Below are positions 1-8,812 of a stretch of 64,000 nt of DNA, piece by piece. A program made the translations under genes and the position numbers. How positions within the stretch are numbered: the first letter of the stretch is position 1; every line of letters begins with the position of its first letter. The DNA is from Flavobacteriales bacterium (GTDB lineage: Bacteria > Bacteroidota > Bacteroidia > Flavobacteriales_F > PHOS-HE28), in the NCBI GenBank assembly GCA_016705955.1, contig JADJKO010000004.1:186001-250000 (forward strand). Reading direction: 5' to 3'. Under the pieces are notes generated by a model that was given only the letters and a program-made list of their open reading frames with translations, did no database searches and was not told where the DNA came from.

Positions 1-1
1 G

Positions 2-496
2 GACTGCAAGCGTTTCGTTGTCTCCTTCCGCTTTCGATATGATGAAGTGACCGGAACAGACACGGTGCGCACTTCGTTCACCCAATTCCTTGGCAAACAG
101 GTATCGACGAATTCACAGGTCTTCCAGGATCTCGCAGTTACCATGGGAGGCCAGTTGTTCTTCAGCGGACTTTCCACTTACATCCGCGCCAACCCGGAAT
201 GGACATCCGTGAACAAGCGGATCTTCCGCGGGTTGGACTTCCTGGTCTCCGTGGCTAACGACGACTTTCACACCTACCTCACCCTCACCGAACCGATCTC
301 GGGCATCATCGAGGACCGGCCTGCATACAGCAATATCGATGGGGCGCTGGGCATCTGGGGCAGCCGTTACACCAAGAATGTGGTGGGTAAGCGCTTGGGT
401 GGGTCCACGCTGACCCAATTGGTACAGGGCCCCTACACGGCCGACCTCCATTTCTGCTCGGCCTTGGATGCCGGCGGAGCCTTCAGCTGCAACTGA
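2..496 (+). CDS. C-terminal part of a secreted protein, possibly DUF4249-like (5' end outside window)
   Basis: The reading frame is open from base 2, so the start lies upstream of the window and about 164 residues are visible. The visible part contains YSNIDGALGIWGSRY, which resembles the 'YSNI-NGLGIFG' motif near the end of DUF4249-type outer-membrane-associated proteins of Bacteroidota, often found beside TonB-dependent receptors. That match is from memory of the family and is tentative. No T9SS sorting domain, catalytic motif or membrane segment is visible. The last residues are ALDAGGAFSCN. It lies 140 bp upstream of dnaK on the same strand, with no obvious functional link. Confidence 0.55.
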   Translation, partial: DCKRFVVSFRFRYDEVTGTDTVRTSFTQFLGKQVSTNSQVFQDLAVTMGGQLFFSGLSTYIRANPEWTSVNKRIFRGLDFLVSVANDDFHTYLTLTEPISGIIEDRPAYSNIDGALGIWGSRYTKNVVGKRLGGSTLTQLVQGPYTADLHFCSALDAGGAFSCN

Positions 497-636
497 TCCT
501 GTCGATCGACAGCAGAGATCCGGATGCCTTTGGCGGGATCTCGTACGCCTTGGCAGGGATCGCCCGACTTGCGGCGATGGCATGGACATTGATCCTGCGG
601 CACCGCATTCAGAAGAACCATTTTCAACCTACTACT

Positions 637-2562
637 ATGAGCAAGATCATTGGGATCGACCTGGGAACCACCAACAGTTGTGTGGCCGTAATGGAGGGCA
701 ATGAGCCCGTCGTCATCGCCAACAGCGAAGGAAAACGCACCACACCAAGCATCGTTGCCTTTGTTGAAGGCGGTGAGCGGAAAGTGGGCGACCCTGCGAA
801 GCGTCAGGCCATCACCAATCCCACCAACACCATTTCCTCCATCAAGCGCTTCATGGGGAGTTCCTTTGATGAGATCGCCAAGGAGATCAGCCGCTTCCCT
901 TACAAGGTGGAGCGTGCGCCGAACAACATGCCCCGCATTTCCATCGGGGATCGGCACTTCACCCCGCAGGAGATCAGCGCGATGGTCCTGCAGAAGATGA
1001 AGAAGACCGCCGAGGATTACCTCGGCACCACCGTGACCGAAGCGGTGATCACCGTGCCTGCCTACTTCAATGATGCACAACGCCAAGCCACCAAGGAGGC
1101 GGGCGAGATCGCGGGGCTGAAGGTCCGCCGGATCATCAACGAACCCACGGCAGCCGCATTGGCTTACGGCCTGGACAAGCGCCACAAGGACCAGAAGATC
1201 GTCGTGTTCGACTGTGGCGGTGGAACGCACGACGTGAGCGTGCTCGAACTGGGCGATGGCGTCTTCGAAGTGAAATCCACCGATGGCGACACGCACCTCG
1301 GCGGTGATGACTTCGACCAAGTGATCATCGACTGGCTGGCGGATGAGTTCAAGTCACAGTTCAACATCGATCTACGCAAGGACCCGATGGCTCTTCAACG
1401 GTTGAAGGATGCAGCGGAGAAAGCGAAGATCGAACTGAGCTCCACCACGACTTCGGAAGTGAACCTGCCGTATATCATGCCGGTGGACGGGATCCCGCAA
1501 CACTTGGTGCGCACCCTGACCCGCGCGAAATTCGAAAGCCTCGCCGACAGCCTGATCAAGCGCACCATCGCGCCGTGTGAAACCGCACTGAAGAACGCCG
1601 GCCTGAAGACCACCGACATCGACGAGGTGATCCTCGTGGGTGGCAGCACCCGCATCCCCGCGATCCAGGATGCCGTGAAGAAGTTCTTCGGCAAGGAGCC
1701 GAGCAAGGGCGTGAACCCGGATGAAGTAGTCGCCGTTGGCGCTGCGATCCAGGGTGGCGTTCTCTCCGGTGATGTGAAGGACGTGGTGCTTCTGGACGTC
1801 ACGCCATTGAGCCTCGGTATCGAAACCGCAGGTGGCGTGATGACCGTGTTGATCGAATCGAACACCACGATCCCCACCAAGAAGAGCAATGTCTTCACCA
1901 CCTATGGTGACAGCCAACCAAGCGTGGAGATCCACGTGCTACAGGGCGAACGCCCCATGGCGAACGGCAACCGCTCCATCGGTCGCTTCCACTTGGATGG
2001 CATCCCGCCGGCACCGCGCGGCACCCCGCAGATCGAAGTGACCTTCGACATCGATGCGAACGGCATCCTGCATGTGGGCGCGAAGGACAAAGCCACGGGT
2101 AAGGAGCAGAGCATCCGCATTGAAGCGAGCAGCGGCTTGAGCAAGGAGGAGATCGAGAAGATGAAAAAGGAGGCCGAGGCCAACGCTGATACCGACAAGC
2201 TGGCTCGCGAGCGCGTGGACAAACTGAACCAAGCGGATAGCCTCATCTTCCAGACGGAGAAGAACCTGAAGGAGTACGGCGACAAGATCCCGGCGGACAA
2301 GAAGCAACCGATCGAGGATGCACTGACCCGCCTGAAGGATGCGCACAAGGCCGAGGACATCGAAGCGTGCGAGAAGGTGGGGGCCGAATTGAACACAGCC
2401 TTCCAAGCCGCAAGCCAGGAGATGTACAACGCAGCGCAACAGTCCCAGAGCAACGGAGCCAACCCGGAGAACACTTCCACCACCGCCGATCAGGAGGTGA
2501 CCGACGTGGACTTCGAGGAAGTGAAGGACACCAAAGAGGAAGTGAAGGAGGACTCCAAGTAG
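637..2562 (+). CDS. dnaK: Molecular chaperone DnaK (Hsp70)
   Basis: Full-length Hsp70 of 641 aa; it folds client proteins in the cytoplasm by ATP-driven cycles with DnaJ and GrpE. The start is set at the ATG giving MSKIIGIDLGTTNSCVAVME, because the 29 upstream codons of the open frame do not resemble any Hsp70. Residues 1 to about 380 form the ATPase domain, with the phosphate loops IGIDLGTTNS and CGGGTHDVS (the Cys/His variant of this loop is typical of flavobacteria) and the adenosine motif ILVGGSTRIP. The substrate-binding domain and helical lid follow, ending in an acidic tail (DVDFEEVKDTKEEVKEDSK). A strong terminator follows. No CIRCE-like inverted repeat was seen in the 140 bp upstream. 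Confidence 0.98.
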   Translation: MSKIIGIDLGTTNSCVAVMEGNEPVVIANSEGKRTTPSIVAFVEGGERKVGDPAKRQAITNPTNTISSIKRFMGSSFDEIAKEISRFPYKVERAPNNMPRISIGDRHFTPQEISAMVLQKMKKTAEDYLGTTVTEAVITVPAYFNDAQRQATKEAGEIAGLKVRRIINEPTAAALAYGLDKRHKDQKIVVFDCGGGTHDVSVLELGDGVFEVKSTDGDTHLGGDDFDQVIIDWLADEFKSQFNIDLRKDPMALQRLKDAAEKAKIELSSTTTSEVNLPYIMPVDGIPQHLVRTLTRAKFESLADSLIKRTIAPCETALKNAGLKTTDIDEVILVGGSTRIPAIQDAVKKFFGKEPSKGVNPDEVVAVGAAIQGGVLSGDVKDVVLLDVTPLSLGIETAGGVMTVLIESNTTIPTKKSNVFTTYGDSQPSVEIHVLQGERPMANGNRSIGRFHLDGIPPAPRGTPQIEVTFDIDANGILHVGAKDKATGKEQSIRIEASSGLSKEEIEKMKKEAEANADTDKLARERVDKLNQADSLIFQTEKNLKEYGDKIPADKKQPIEDALTRLKDAHKAEDIEACEKVGAELNTAFQAASQEMYNAAQQSQSNGANPENTSTTADQEVTDVDFEEVKDTKEEVKEDSK

Positions 2563-2580
2563 GATGCACACCCATTGAAG

Positions 2581-2610
2581 AGCCCCGTTCGCCATCCAGC
2601 GAACGGGGCT
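2581..2610 (+). terminator. Rho-independent-type terminator of dnaK
   Basis: A perfect 12-bp stem (AGCCCCGTTCGC paired with GCGAACGGGGCT) encloses a 6-nt loop and is followed by TCTCATT. It begins 18 bp after the dnaK stop codon. The T tract is weak, as is common in Bacteroidota. Confidence 0.85.
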
Positions 2611-2704
2611 TCTCATTAGACCGCTTTCAGTATCACTGCTGTCCGGTGAATTCGACGGTCGCGTTTTCGGGACCCCGGCTCAGGGCCGGGGTGACATTTG
2701 TAAA

Positions 2705-2750
2705 GGAATTCGGGATCCGCCCGCCATTCGGCGGGCGGATCCCGAATTCC
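2705..2750. repeat. 46-bp perfect palindrome (21-bp stem, 4-nt centre)
   Basis: The left arm GGAATTCGGGATCCGCCCGCC is followed by ATTC and the exact reverse complement. It lies in the gap between the convergent dnaK and YwqK-type genes, next to other GGGTGACA / GGCTTGACCC-like fragments that look like an intergenic repeat family. Its core CCGCCATTCGGCGG nearly matches the core of the stem-loop at 35015-35040 (CCGCCATGCGGCGG). It could act as a bidirectional terminator or as a mobile REP-like unit. Confidence 0.8.
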
Positions 2751-2831
2751 AAGCGTACTCGTCACTGCGGGCTTGACCCTCAGTCTCGATCGCTTTCCCC
2801 GGAAATCAATGCTTGTTCGATGGTTTTCTGT

Positions 2832-3575
2832 TCAACGCACGCTCAGCACCTTTCCGCCCACAAGGTCCTCCTCACGGATCTTCGTTCCATCCGTATCGAA
2901 GTAGACCCACGTTCCCACACGCTGGCTGTCCATGGTCGCTCGGTTGTACCGCGCCCTGCCTTGGCTCTTGAGCGTTCCTCCGGGGTGGAACTCCTTCTGC
3001 TCCACTTCCAGTTTGCCTTTGTCCACCATGCGCAGGAGACTGATCGGGGTGCCATCGCCTGCGTACAGTTCCAGGCGGGTGAAGCAATGGTGCTCCTTGT
3101 GGCGCTCCTCCACGTAGCGGAGCTGTCCACTCACGTAGTAGTCCTCGTACTGGATCACCACCCCGTCGCGATACCTCGTGCATGATCGCAACTGCCCATT
3201 CGGATGCCACGTGCGTTGGGAACAATGGGTCGCATCCACGGCCTTGAACTCGCGCTCCAATTGCCCACTGCGGTAGTAGTTCTTGAAGACCGTCAGCCGC
3301 CCGCTATCATAATATCCACGATGCCGCAGTTGGCCGTTGGGGTACTTGTCCTCCACCCAACCCGTACACGGGAAGGCCCCGCATTGCCGGAGCGAATCCC
3401 CGCCGATGGTGGAATTGTAGGCGTCGTAGATGTTGAGTTCAGGAAGCGGATCGTCCCCGGCATCGCCGATGAGGTAGTGCTCATCCTGCGCCAGCAACAA
3501 GGTGTCCGGCTGGGCCTGTACTGTGGAAACAACAAAAAGCCCCCCCAATGGGATGAGCGCGAAGTGCAATTTCAT
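2832..3575 (-). CDS. MORN-repeat / YwqK-family secreted protein
   Basis: 247 aa. The start is placed at MKLHFALIPLGGLFVVSTVQAQ because this is a clean signal peptide; the upstream in-frame start would bury it behind 17 extra residues. After the signal come repeated 'YPNGQLRHRGYYDSGRL', 'YYRSGQLEREF', 'HPNGQLRSCTRY', 'YYVSGQLRYVEE' and 'HPGGTLKSQGRA' units. These are the MORN-like repeats (about 22 residues, G-Q-L core) of the family annotated as 'toxin-antitoxin system YwqK family antitoxin'. That family name is historical, and nothing here indicates a toxin partner. An exported surface or periplasmic role is inferred from the signal peptide. It stands alone, convergent with dnaK. Confidence 0.8.
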   Translation of the reverse strand: MKLHFALIPLGGLFVVSTVQAQPDTLLLAQDEHYLIGDAGDDPLPELNIYDAYNSTIGGDSLRQCGAFPCTGWVEDKYPNGQLRHRGYYDSGRLTVFKNYYRSGQLEREFKAVDATHCSQRTWHPNGQLRSCTRYRDGVVIQYEDYYVSGQLRYVEERHKEHHCFTRLELYAGDGTPISLLRMVDKGKLEVEQKEFHPGGTLKSQGRARYNRATMDSQRVGTWVYFDTDGTKIREEDLVGGKVLSVR

Positions 3576-4072
3576 CGGACCTTGGAACGCGAAGGCCAAA
3601 GCACAGGTTACGAAGGCCACCCACACCCGACGCGATCATACTCCGATCCGGTCGGCCTCGTCCCCTATCCCGGTAGCGCATCCGGAAAGTATCCACCATT
3701 CCTTGGTTCATCTGGTAAGTCCAGATACATTCGACACCGGCCAAGGATGGTACTTTCAGCTCGGCCATGAGACTTGTTCATCAACATGAACGTGGCGCGT
3801 CGGATCCCCTCCATTATCAATGGTTTCGGAGTCCCGGACCATGGTTGCCTGTTGTTAGTAACAATAATTTGTTTGTAATGTGACGAACCACTTCTACTTT
3901 CATCGCCTCAAGATCATTTGTCGATCTTTTCATGAGCCGTTCCATTCAGCCATCAGACTGCGAATGCATCGGACAGGACAGCCGGACACGGATGACTGCG
4001 GTCGGCTTGTATGCGCCCTGTAGTGTGATGATCGTCCCCCAACCCTGAAACCCTACCAAAACCAAGTATCAG
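3576..4072. other. Divergent intergenic region without a recognisable gene
   Basis: 497 bp between the divergent YwqK-type gene and the giant T9SS protein gene. A locally AT-rich patch (AGTAACAATAATTTGTTTG, near 3856-3876) is the only region resembling a promoter, but no exact TTG-N19-TAnnTTTG match was found. Short open frames here have no recognisable features. Confidence 0.5.
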
Positions 4073-7000
4073 ATGAATAACCCCTACACCAGCCGGACGT
4101 ATTCTCGGATAGCCCAGTTGTGGCGCCTGATCCCCATGCTCATCGCCTTGGTGGCGGTGAACCTGAGCGCGAGTGCGCAAACCTTCGTGATCGGCGCCGG
4201 TGCGATATCGACCACGTCCACCGGAAGCGACCCGATCAATGGCTATTACAACGCCATGCGATATCAGGTCGTTTACCTCGCCAGCGAATTATCGACCGGC
4301 GGCATGGTCGCCGGGGACAACCTCTCCGGGCTCGGCTGGTCCGTTTCAGGCGATTACGCTGGAGGCAACCTGGGCAACTACACGATCAGTATCGGCCATA
4401 CCGCTGCCACGAATTGCGCAGCGCATGTGGCGGACGCCTTGACCGTGGTGAAGAACCCGTTCGCGTACAACCCCACCGTGACCGCGGCCGGGGTTTTCGA
4501 CATGATCCCGTTCGATACGCAGTTCATGTGGAACGGCACGAGCAACATCGTGGTCGATATATGCACGGGTACCGCGAATCCCTTTACCGGCCCCTACGGG
4601 ACGGTGCGGGCGGACACCTACACCACCGGCTCGCGTTACAAGCAACAGGATGGCGGCACCAGCCAGTGCGCGCTGAACACCGTTACCGCGAACGCGAACC
4701 GACCGCAGATCCAGTTCAGCTATGTGGGCGGATCCGGTTGCTCCGGCCCACCCACGCCGGGCAACACCCTGTCTTCCGTTGCGATCGCTTGCTCCGGCGT
4801 GAACTTCACCCTGAGCCTACAGAACGCCACCACCGGAACGGGGGTATCCTACCAGTGGGAAAGCGCCGATGACGCTGCCTTCACGTTGAATCAGGCGTAC
4901 CTCGGTACCGCGAGTACGCAGATCACCAACCAGACCACACCGAAGTACTACCGGTGCAACGTCACGTGTTCCGGGTTCGGGACCACCCCAAGCACCGAGG
5001 TCCCGGTAGGGCTGAACTCCAATGCTTGCGAATGCGGTGCGTACGCGGCCATCTACGCCACATATTCCGGGGATGAGGATATCACGGTGGTCACTGTGGG
5101 TTCCATGACCAACAACACCACGTGTAATGTGGCGGCGCCCGGTGCCGGCTCGGTGGCTAGCCAGTACAGCAATTTCACCGGAAGCGTCGTTGGACCATCC
5201 GCCGATCAGGGTTCTTCAGTCGCCTTCAGCGTCGGTCAAGGCACGCTTTGCGGGGGCACGTACGGGAACATCGTCCAGATCTATGTGGACTGGAACAAGG
5301 ATGGCATTTTCAACGACACGGATGAGCGTGTGTTCAACCAAGCGGTGAGCGTCTCGGGCGTCAACGTCCAAGCAGGCAATTTTACGGTTCCTATAGGTGC
5401 CTCCTTGGGTACCACCCGCATGCGGCTCGTCGTGATCGAGTCCGGCACACCGGCCACCAATTATGCACAAACTGGCTATGGCTGGGGCGAAACCGAGGAC
5501 TACTGCTTCACGGTGACCGCCTCTTCTGCATGCAACGGTACACCCGCACCAGGCAACACCCTCTCCACGGTCGCGACCGCTTGCTCCGGTGTGAACTTCA
5601 CCCTCAGTTTGCAGAACCAGACCTTGGGTAGTGGTGTCACCTATCAATGGCAAAGCGCGGATGACGCAGCCTTCACGTTGAACTTGACTGCCTTGGGCAC
5701 CTTGAATACCCAGGTAACCAACCAGACCAGCGCCAAGTGGTACCGTTGCATCGTGAGCTGCTCCGGTGCGCTACCACCGGACGGCACCAGCACGCCGATC
5801 CCGGTAGGGCTGAACGCCAGCGCCTGCGCGTGCGGCACATACGCGGCCATTTACGCCAGCAGTGCAGCGGATGAGGATATCACGGTGGTCACCGTAGGTT
5901 CCATGACCAACAACTCCGCGTGCGCGGAATTGGCTCCTGGTGCCGGCTCGCTCCCAAGCCAGTACAGCAATTACACAGGAAGCGTCGTTGGACCTTCCGC
6001 CAACCAGGGCGCTTCGGTCGCCTTCAGCGTCGGTCAAGGTGCGCTTTGCGGCGGCACCTACACGAACATTGTACAGATCTACGTGGACTGGAACCAGGAC
6101 GGCGTGTTCAACGCCACGGATGAGCGCGTGTTCGCCCAAGCAGCGGGCGTCGCGGGCATCAACGTCCAGACAGGCGGTTTCACGGTTCCCATAGGTGCCT
6201 CCTTGGGTACCACCCGCATGCGGATCGTCATTAACGAGACCAGCGATGCGGTCACGAATTGGGCCCAGACCGCTTACACTTGGGGCGAAACGGAGGATTA
6301 CTGCTTCACGGTGACCGCCGCCTCTGCATGCAATGGGCAGCCCACACCTGGCAACACCCTCTCTTCTATTCCGAATGCATGCTCCGGGGCGAACTTCACC
6401 CTGAGTTTGCAGTACCCGACCATGGGCAGTGGCGTCACCTATCTATGGGAAAGTGCGGACGATGTGGGCTTCACGGTGAACGTGGCCTCCTTGGGCGCCT
6501 CGAACACCCAGGTGACCAACCAGACCAGCGCCAAGTGGTACCGTTGCACAGTGACCTGCCCGAGCTTCGCCGTGGGCGTAAGCACCCCGATCCAGGTCGG
6601 ACTGGGTAGCGCATGCCAGTGTACCGCCTACTGTGCGGTCACGAATGCGGCCGGTGGCGGTTGCATCAATACGGTGCAGATCAATACCCTGAGCAGCACC
6701 ACAGCGGCTTGCGTACCCAGCCCGGGTTATACGCTGCGCTCGGAGACGACCAGCTTGAGCCGGGCCGTGACGTACCCGATCACGGTAACCACCTTCAATG
6801 ATGGCATCTACGGTGGTGCGATCGTTTCCGTGTGGTTCGATTGGGACAACAGCGGCACCTTCGATGCGAGTGAGTGGTTCCAGCCCAATACCACAGGCTA
6901 TACCGGAACCATCAACGTCACGGTTCCGCTCGCTACACCCTTGGGCCAGATACGGATGCGTGTGCGTACCCGTGGCATGGGCAACACGAACGGGGCGGAC

Positions 7001-8812
7001 GATGGATGCGGGACAGGAGCGGGTGGCTCATTCGGCAGTGGTACCACCGAGGACTTCTGCGTTACGATCACACCGGAACCGGCGTGCCTGCCCCCCGGTG
7101 GGCTTACCGTGACCGCGACCAGTTCCACCGATGCTACGGTGACCTGGACCGGTACGGGATCCTTCATCCTTGAGTATGGAATGGCGTCGAACTTCACGAT
7201 CCCGGGTACCGACAATACGAGCGGACCCGAAATGACGAGTACGGTGCTCACAGGGGTCACTTCCCCGTACGTGATCAGCGGCTTGGTGCACCCCAACCAG
7301 TACCGCGTGTTCATGCGCAACGATTGCACGGCGGGGGCCAACGGCTACAGCGCGAACACCGCAGCCGTATTGTTCTATCCCCAACCGCCCTACGACCAGT
7401 GCGAGAGCATTGTGACCATCCCGACATTGGCGGCGGGCAACGTGCTGGTGCTGAACGGCAACAACTTCGGCGCCACGGATATCGAAGGCTTCGGTTTTCC
7501 CGTCTCGTGGGAGGCCTTCACGCTCACCAGTTGCGTGCAGACCCTGAACGTTGATTACTGCGGCAGTACGCCAGCGCGGACCAACGCATACATCAACCTC
7601 TTCCTAGGCTGCCCATTCTCCTCTGCGGGCTTCGTCGCATGGACCGGAGTTGCGGGACCTGCCTGCCCGAACGGCAGTGTGAACGTCCCCTACGCGAACC
7701 TTCCTGCCGGGACCTACTACATCGCGGTCATGGCCCAGCCGGGTGCCATCGGCCCATACGGCATCAACGTAACGGCGGGCGCGGCCTGCCCACCACCGGC
7801 CTGCGCCGCCACCCCGAGCCCATCCGATGGAGGGGTTGGATGTACCGCAGGCACCACGTTGAGTTGGCCTGCGGTGGCCTACGCCGATGCCTATACGGTG
7901 GTCCTGGATGGGAATACCGTATCCACGAACCAGCCCGGAACCACGTATGCTGCAGGGGCTCTCGCTGGTGGCCTGCACACGTGGAGCGTAACACCGAGCG
8001 GCTCCACCGGTACGGCCAGTGGTTGCCCCACGTGGAGCTTCACGGTGAGCTTGCTGGGTTGCTACTGCGCAAGTGTAGCAACGTATACGGCTGACGAGGA
8101 GATCTTCAGCGTGACGGTGAATGGTGTCACCAATGGGGACATTACCCCGTATCCCGGTGCCAATACGGGTTGTACGACGGTGGCCCCAGGCTCTGGGTCC
8201 GTTCTGAACCAGTACTCCAACTACTTCCCCTTGGGTGCTATTTTCTCTGTCCAGAAGGGCATTTCCTCCACCTTCACTATCCAAGAGGATGAGTGCGATG
8301 GACCAACGTATTGGTCCAACGGCGCAGCGATCTGGATCGATTACGACCAGAACGGCACCTTCGACGATGTGACCGAGAAGGTCTTCGTGGAGAACGCAAC
8401 TTCCACCGGACCACGGAACATAGTGGGCAACTTCCTGGTACCCATGAACGCCTTGACCGGAACCACCGCGATGCGGGTGACGGTAGCTGAGTCGCTCAGT
8501 GGTGCCGCGCTCCTTGCGTGCATGACAAGTGCCCAAGGCTACTACTATGGTGAAACCGAGGATTATCTGATCACCGTCCAGCCACCGCCCGTACCGGCCT
8601 CGGCAACGGCAACTCCCCTGAACACCCAGTGCGGCTCGGGCCTGTTCACCATTGATGTGAACGTAGCCAACTTCGGCTCGGGCACCCCGGGCGACATCGT
8701 GTACACCGTGAATGGCGGTGGGGCCGTCAATGTCCCGGCCGCATTGGGTTCCAACACGATCCCTGCGGTGGTGCAGGCTTCGCGGTCGGTGATATCATCG
8801 CGATCTCGGTGA
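4073..8812 (+). CDS. N-terminal half of a giant secreted GEVED-domain protein (frameshifted from the next entry)
   Basis: 1579 aa as read. It begins with a signal peptide (to about residue 36, ending LSASAQ), then a roughly 190-residue domain. Three near-identical modules of about 265 aa follow, starting near 4740, 5530 and 6330. Each has an Ig-like part (CSGVNFTLSLQN...YQWESADDAAFTLN) and a GEVED domain with the Ca-binding-like VDWNKDGIFNDTDERVF segment and the signature WGETEDYCFTV; the third module is partly diverged. Later come a fibronectin-III-like part (near 7090-7380) and another GEVED domain (8050-8580, YYYGETEDYLITV). The frame fails just after NTIPAVV, while the adjacent frame continues as GAGFAVGDIIAISVTNN, so this and the next entry are one gene of about 3068 codons. 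Probable role: a cell-surface adhesin exported by T9SS (inferred from architecture). Confidence 0.9.
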   Translation: MNNPYTSRTYSRIAQLWRLIPMLIALVAVNLSASAQTFVIGAGAISTTSTGSDPINGYYNAMRYQVVYLASELSTGGMVAGDNLSGLGWSVSGDYAGGNLGNYTISIGHTAATNCAAHVADALTVVKNPFAYNPTVTAAGVFDMIPFDTQFMWNGTSNIVVDICTGTANPFTGPYGTVRADTYTTGSRYKQQDGGTSQCALNTVTANANRPQIQFSYVGGSGCSGPPTPGNTLSSVAIACSGVNFTLSLQNATTGTGVSYQWESADDAAFTLNQAYLGTASTQITNQTTPKYYRCNVTCSGFGTTPSTEVPVGLNSNACECGAYAAIYATYSGDEDITVVTVGSMTNNTTCNVAAPGAGSVASQYSNFTGSVVGPSADQGSSVAFSVGQGTLCGGTYGNIVQIYVDWNKDGIFNDTDERVFNQAVSVSGVNVQAGNFTVPIGASLGTTRMRLVVIESGTPATNYAQTGYGWGETEDYCFTVTASSACNGTPAPGNTLSTVATACSGVNFTLSLQNQTLGSGVTYQWQSADDAAFTLNLTALGTLNTQVTNQTSAKWYRCIVSCSGALPPDGTSTPIPVGLNASACACGTYAAIYASSAADEDITVVTVGSMTNNSACAELAPGAGSLPSQYSNYTGSVVGPSANQGASVAFSVGQGALCGGTYTNIVQIYVDWNQDGVFNATDERVFAQAAGVAGINVQTGGFTVPIGASLGTTRMRIVINETSDAVTNWAQTAYTWGETEDYCFTVTAASACNGQPTPGNTLSSIPNACSGANFTLSLQYPTMGSGVTYLWESADDVGFTVNVASLGASNTQVTNQTSAKWYRCTVTCPSFAVGVSTPIQVGLGSACQCTAYCAVTNAAGGGCINTVQINTLSSTTAACVPSPGYTLRSETTSLSRAVTYPITVTTFNDGIYGGAIVSVWFDWDNSGTFDASEWFQPNTTGYTGTINVTVPLATPLGQIRMRVRTRGMGNTNGADDGCGTGAGGSFGSGTTEDFCVTITPEPACLPPGGLTVTATSSTDATVTWTGTGSFILEYGMASNFTIPGTDNTSGPEMTSTVLTGVTSPYVISGLVHPNQYRVFMRNDCTAGANGYSANTAAVLFYPQPPYDQCESIVTIPTLAAGNVLVLNGNNFGATDIEGFGFPVSWEAFTLTSCVQTLNVDYCGSTPARTNAYINLFLGCPFSSAGFVAWTGVAGPACPNGSVNVPYANLPAGTYYIAVMAQPGAIGPYGINVTAGAACPPPACAATPSPSDGGVGCTAGTTLSWPAVAYADAYTVVLDGNTVSTNQPGTTYAAGALAGGLHTWSVTPSGSTGTASGCPTWSFTVSLLGCYCASVATYTADEEIFSVTVNGVTNGDITPYPGANTGCTTVAPGSGSVLNQYSNYFPLGAIFSVQKGISSTFTIQEDECDGPTYWSNGAAIWIDYDQNGTFDDVTEKVFVENATSTGPRNIVGNFLVPMNALTGTTAMRVTVAESLSGAALLACMTSAQGYYYGETEDYLITVQPPPVPASATATPLNTQCGSGLFTIDVNVANFGSGTPGDIVYTVNGGGAVNVPAALGSNTIPAVVQASRSVISSRSR

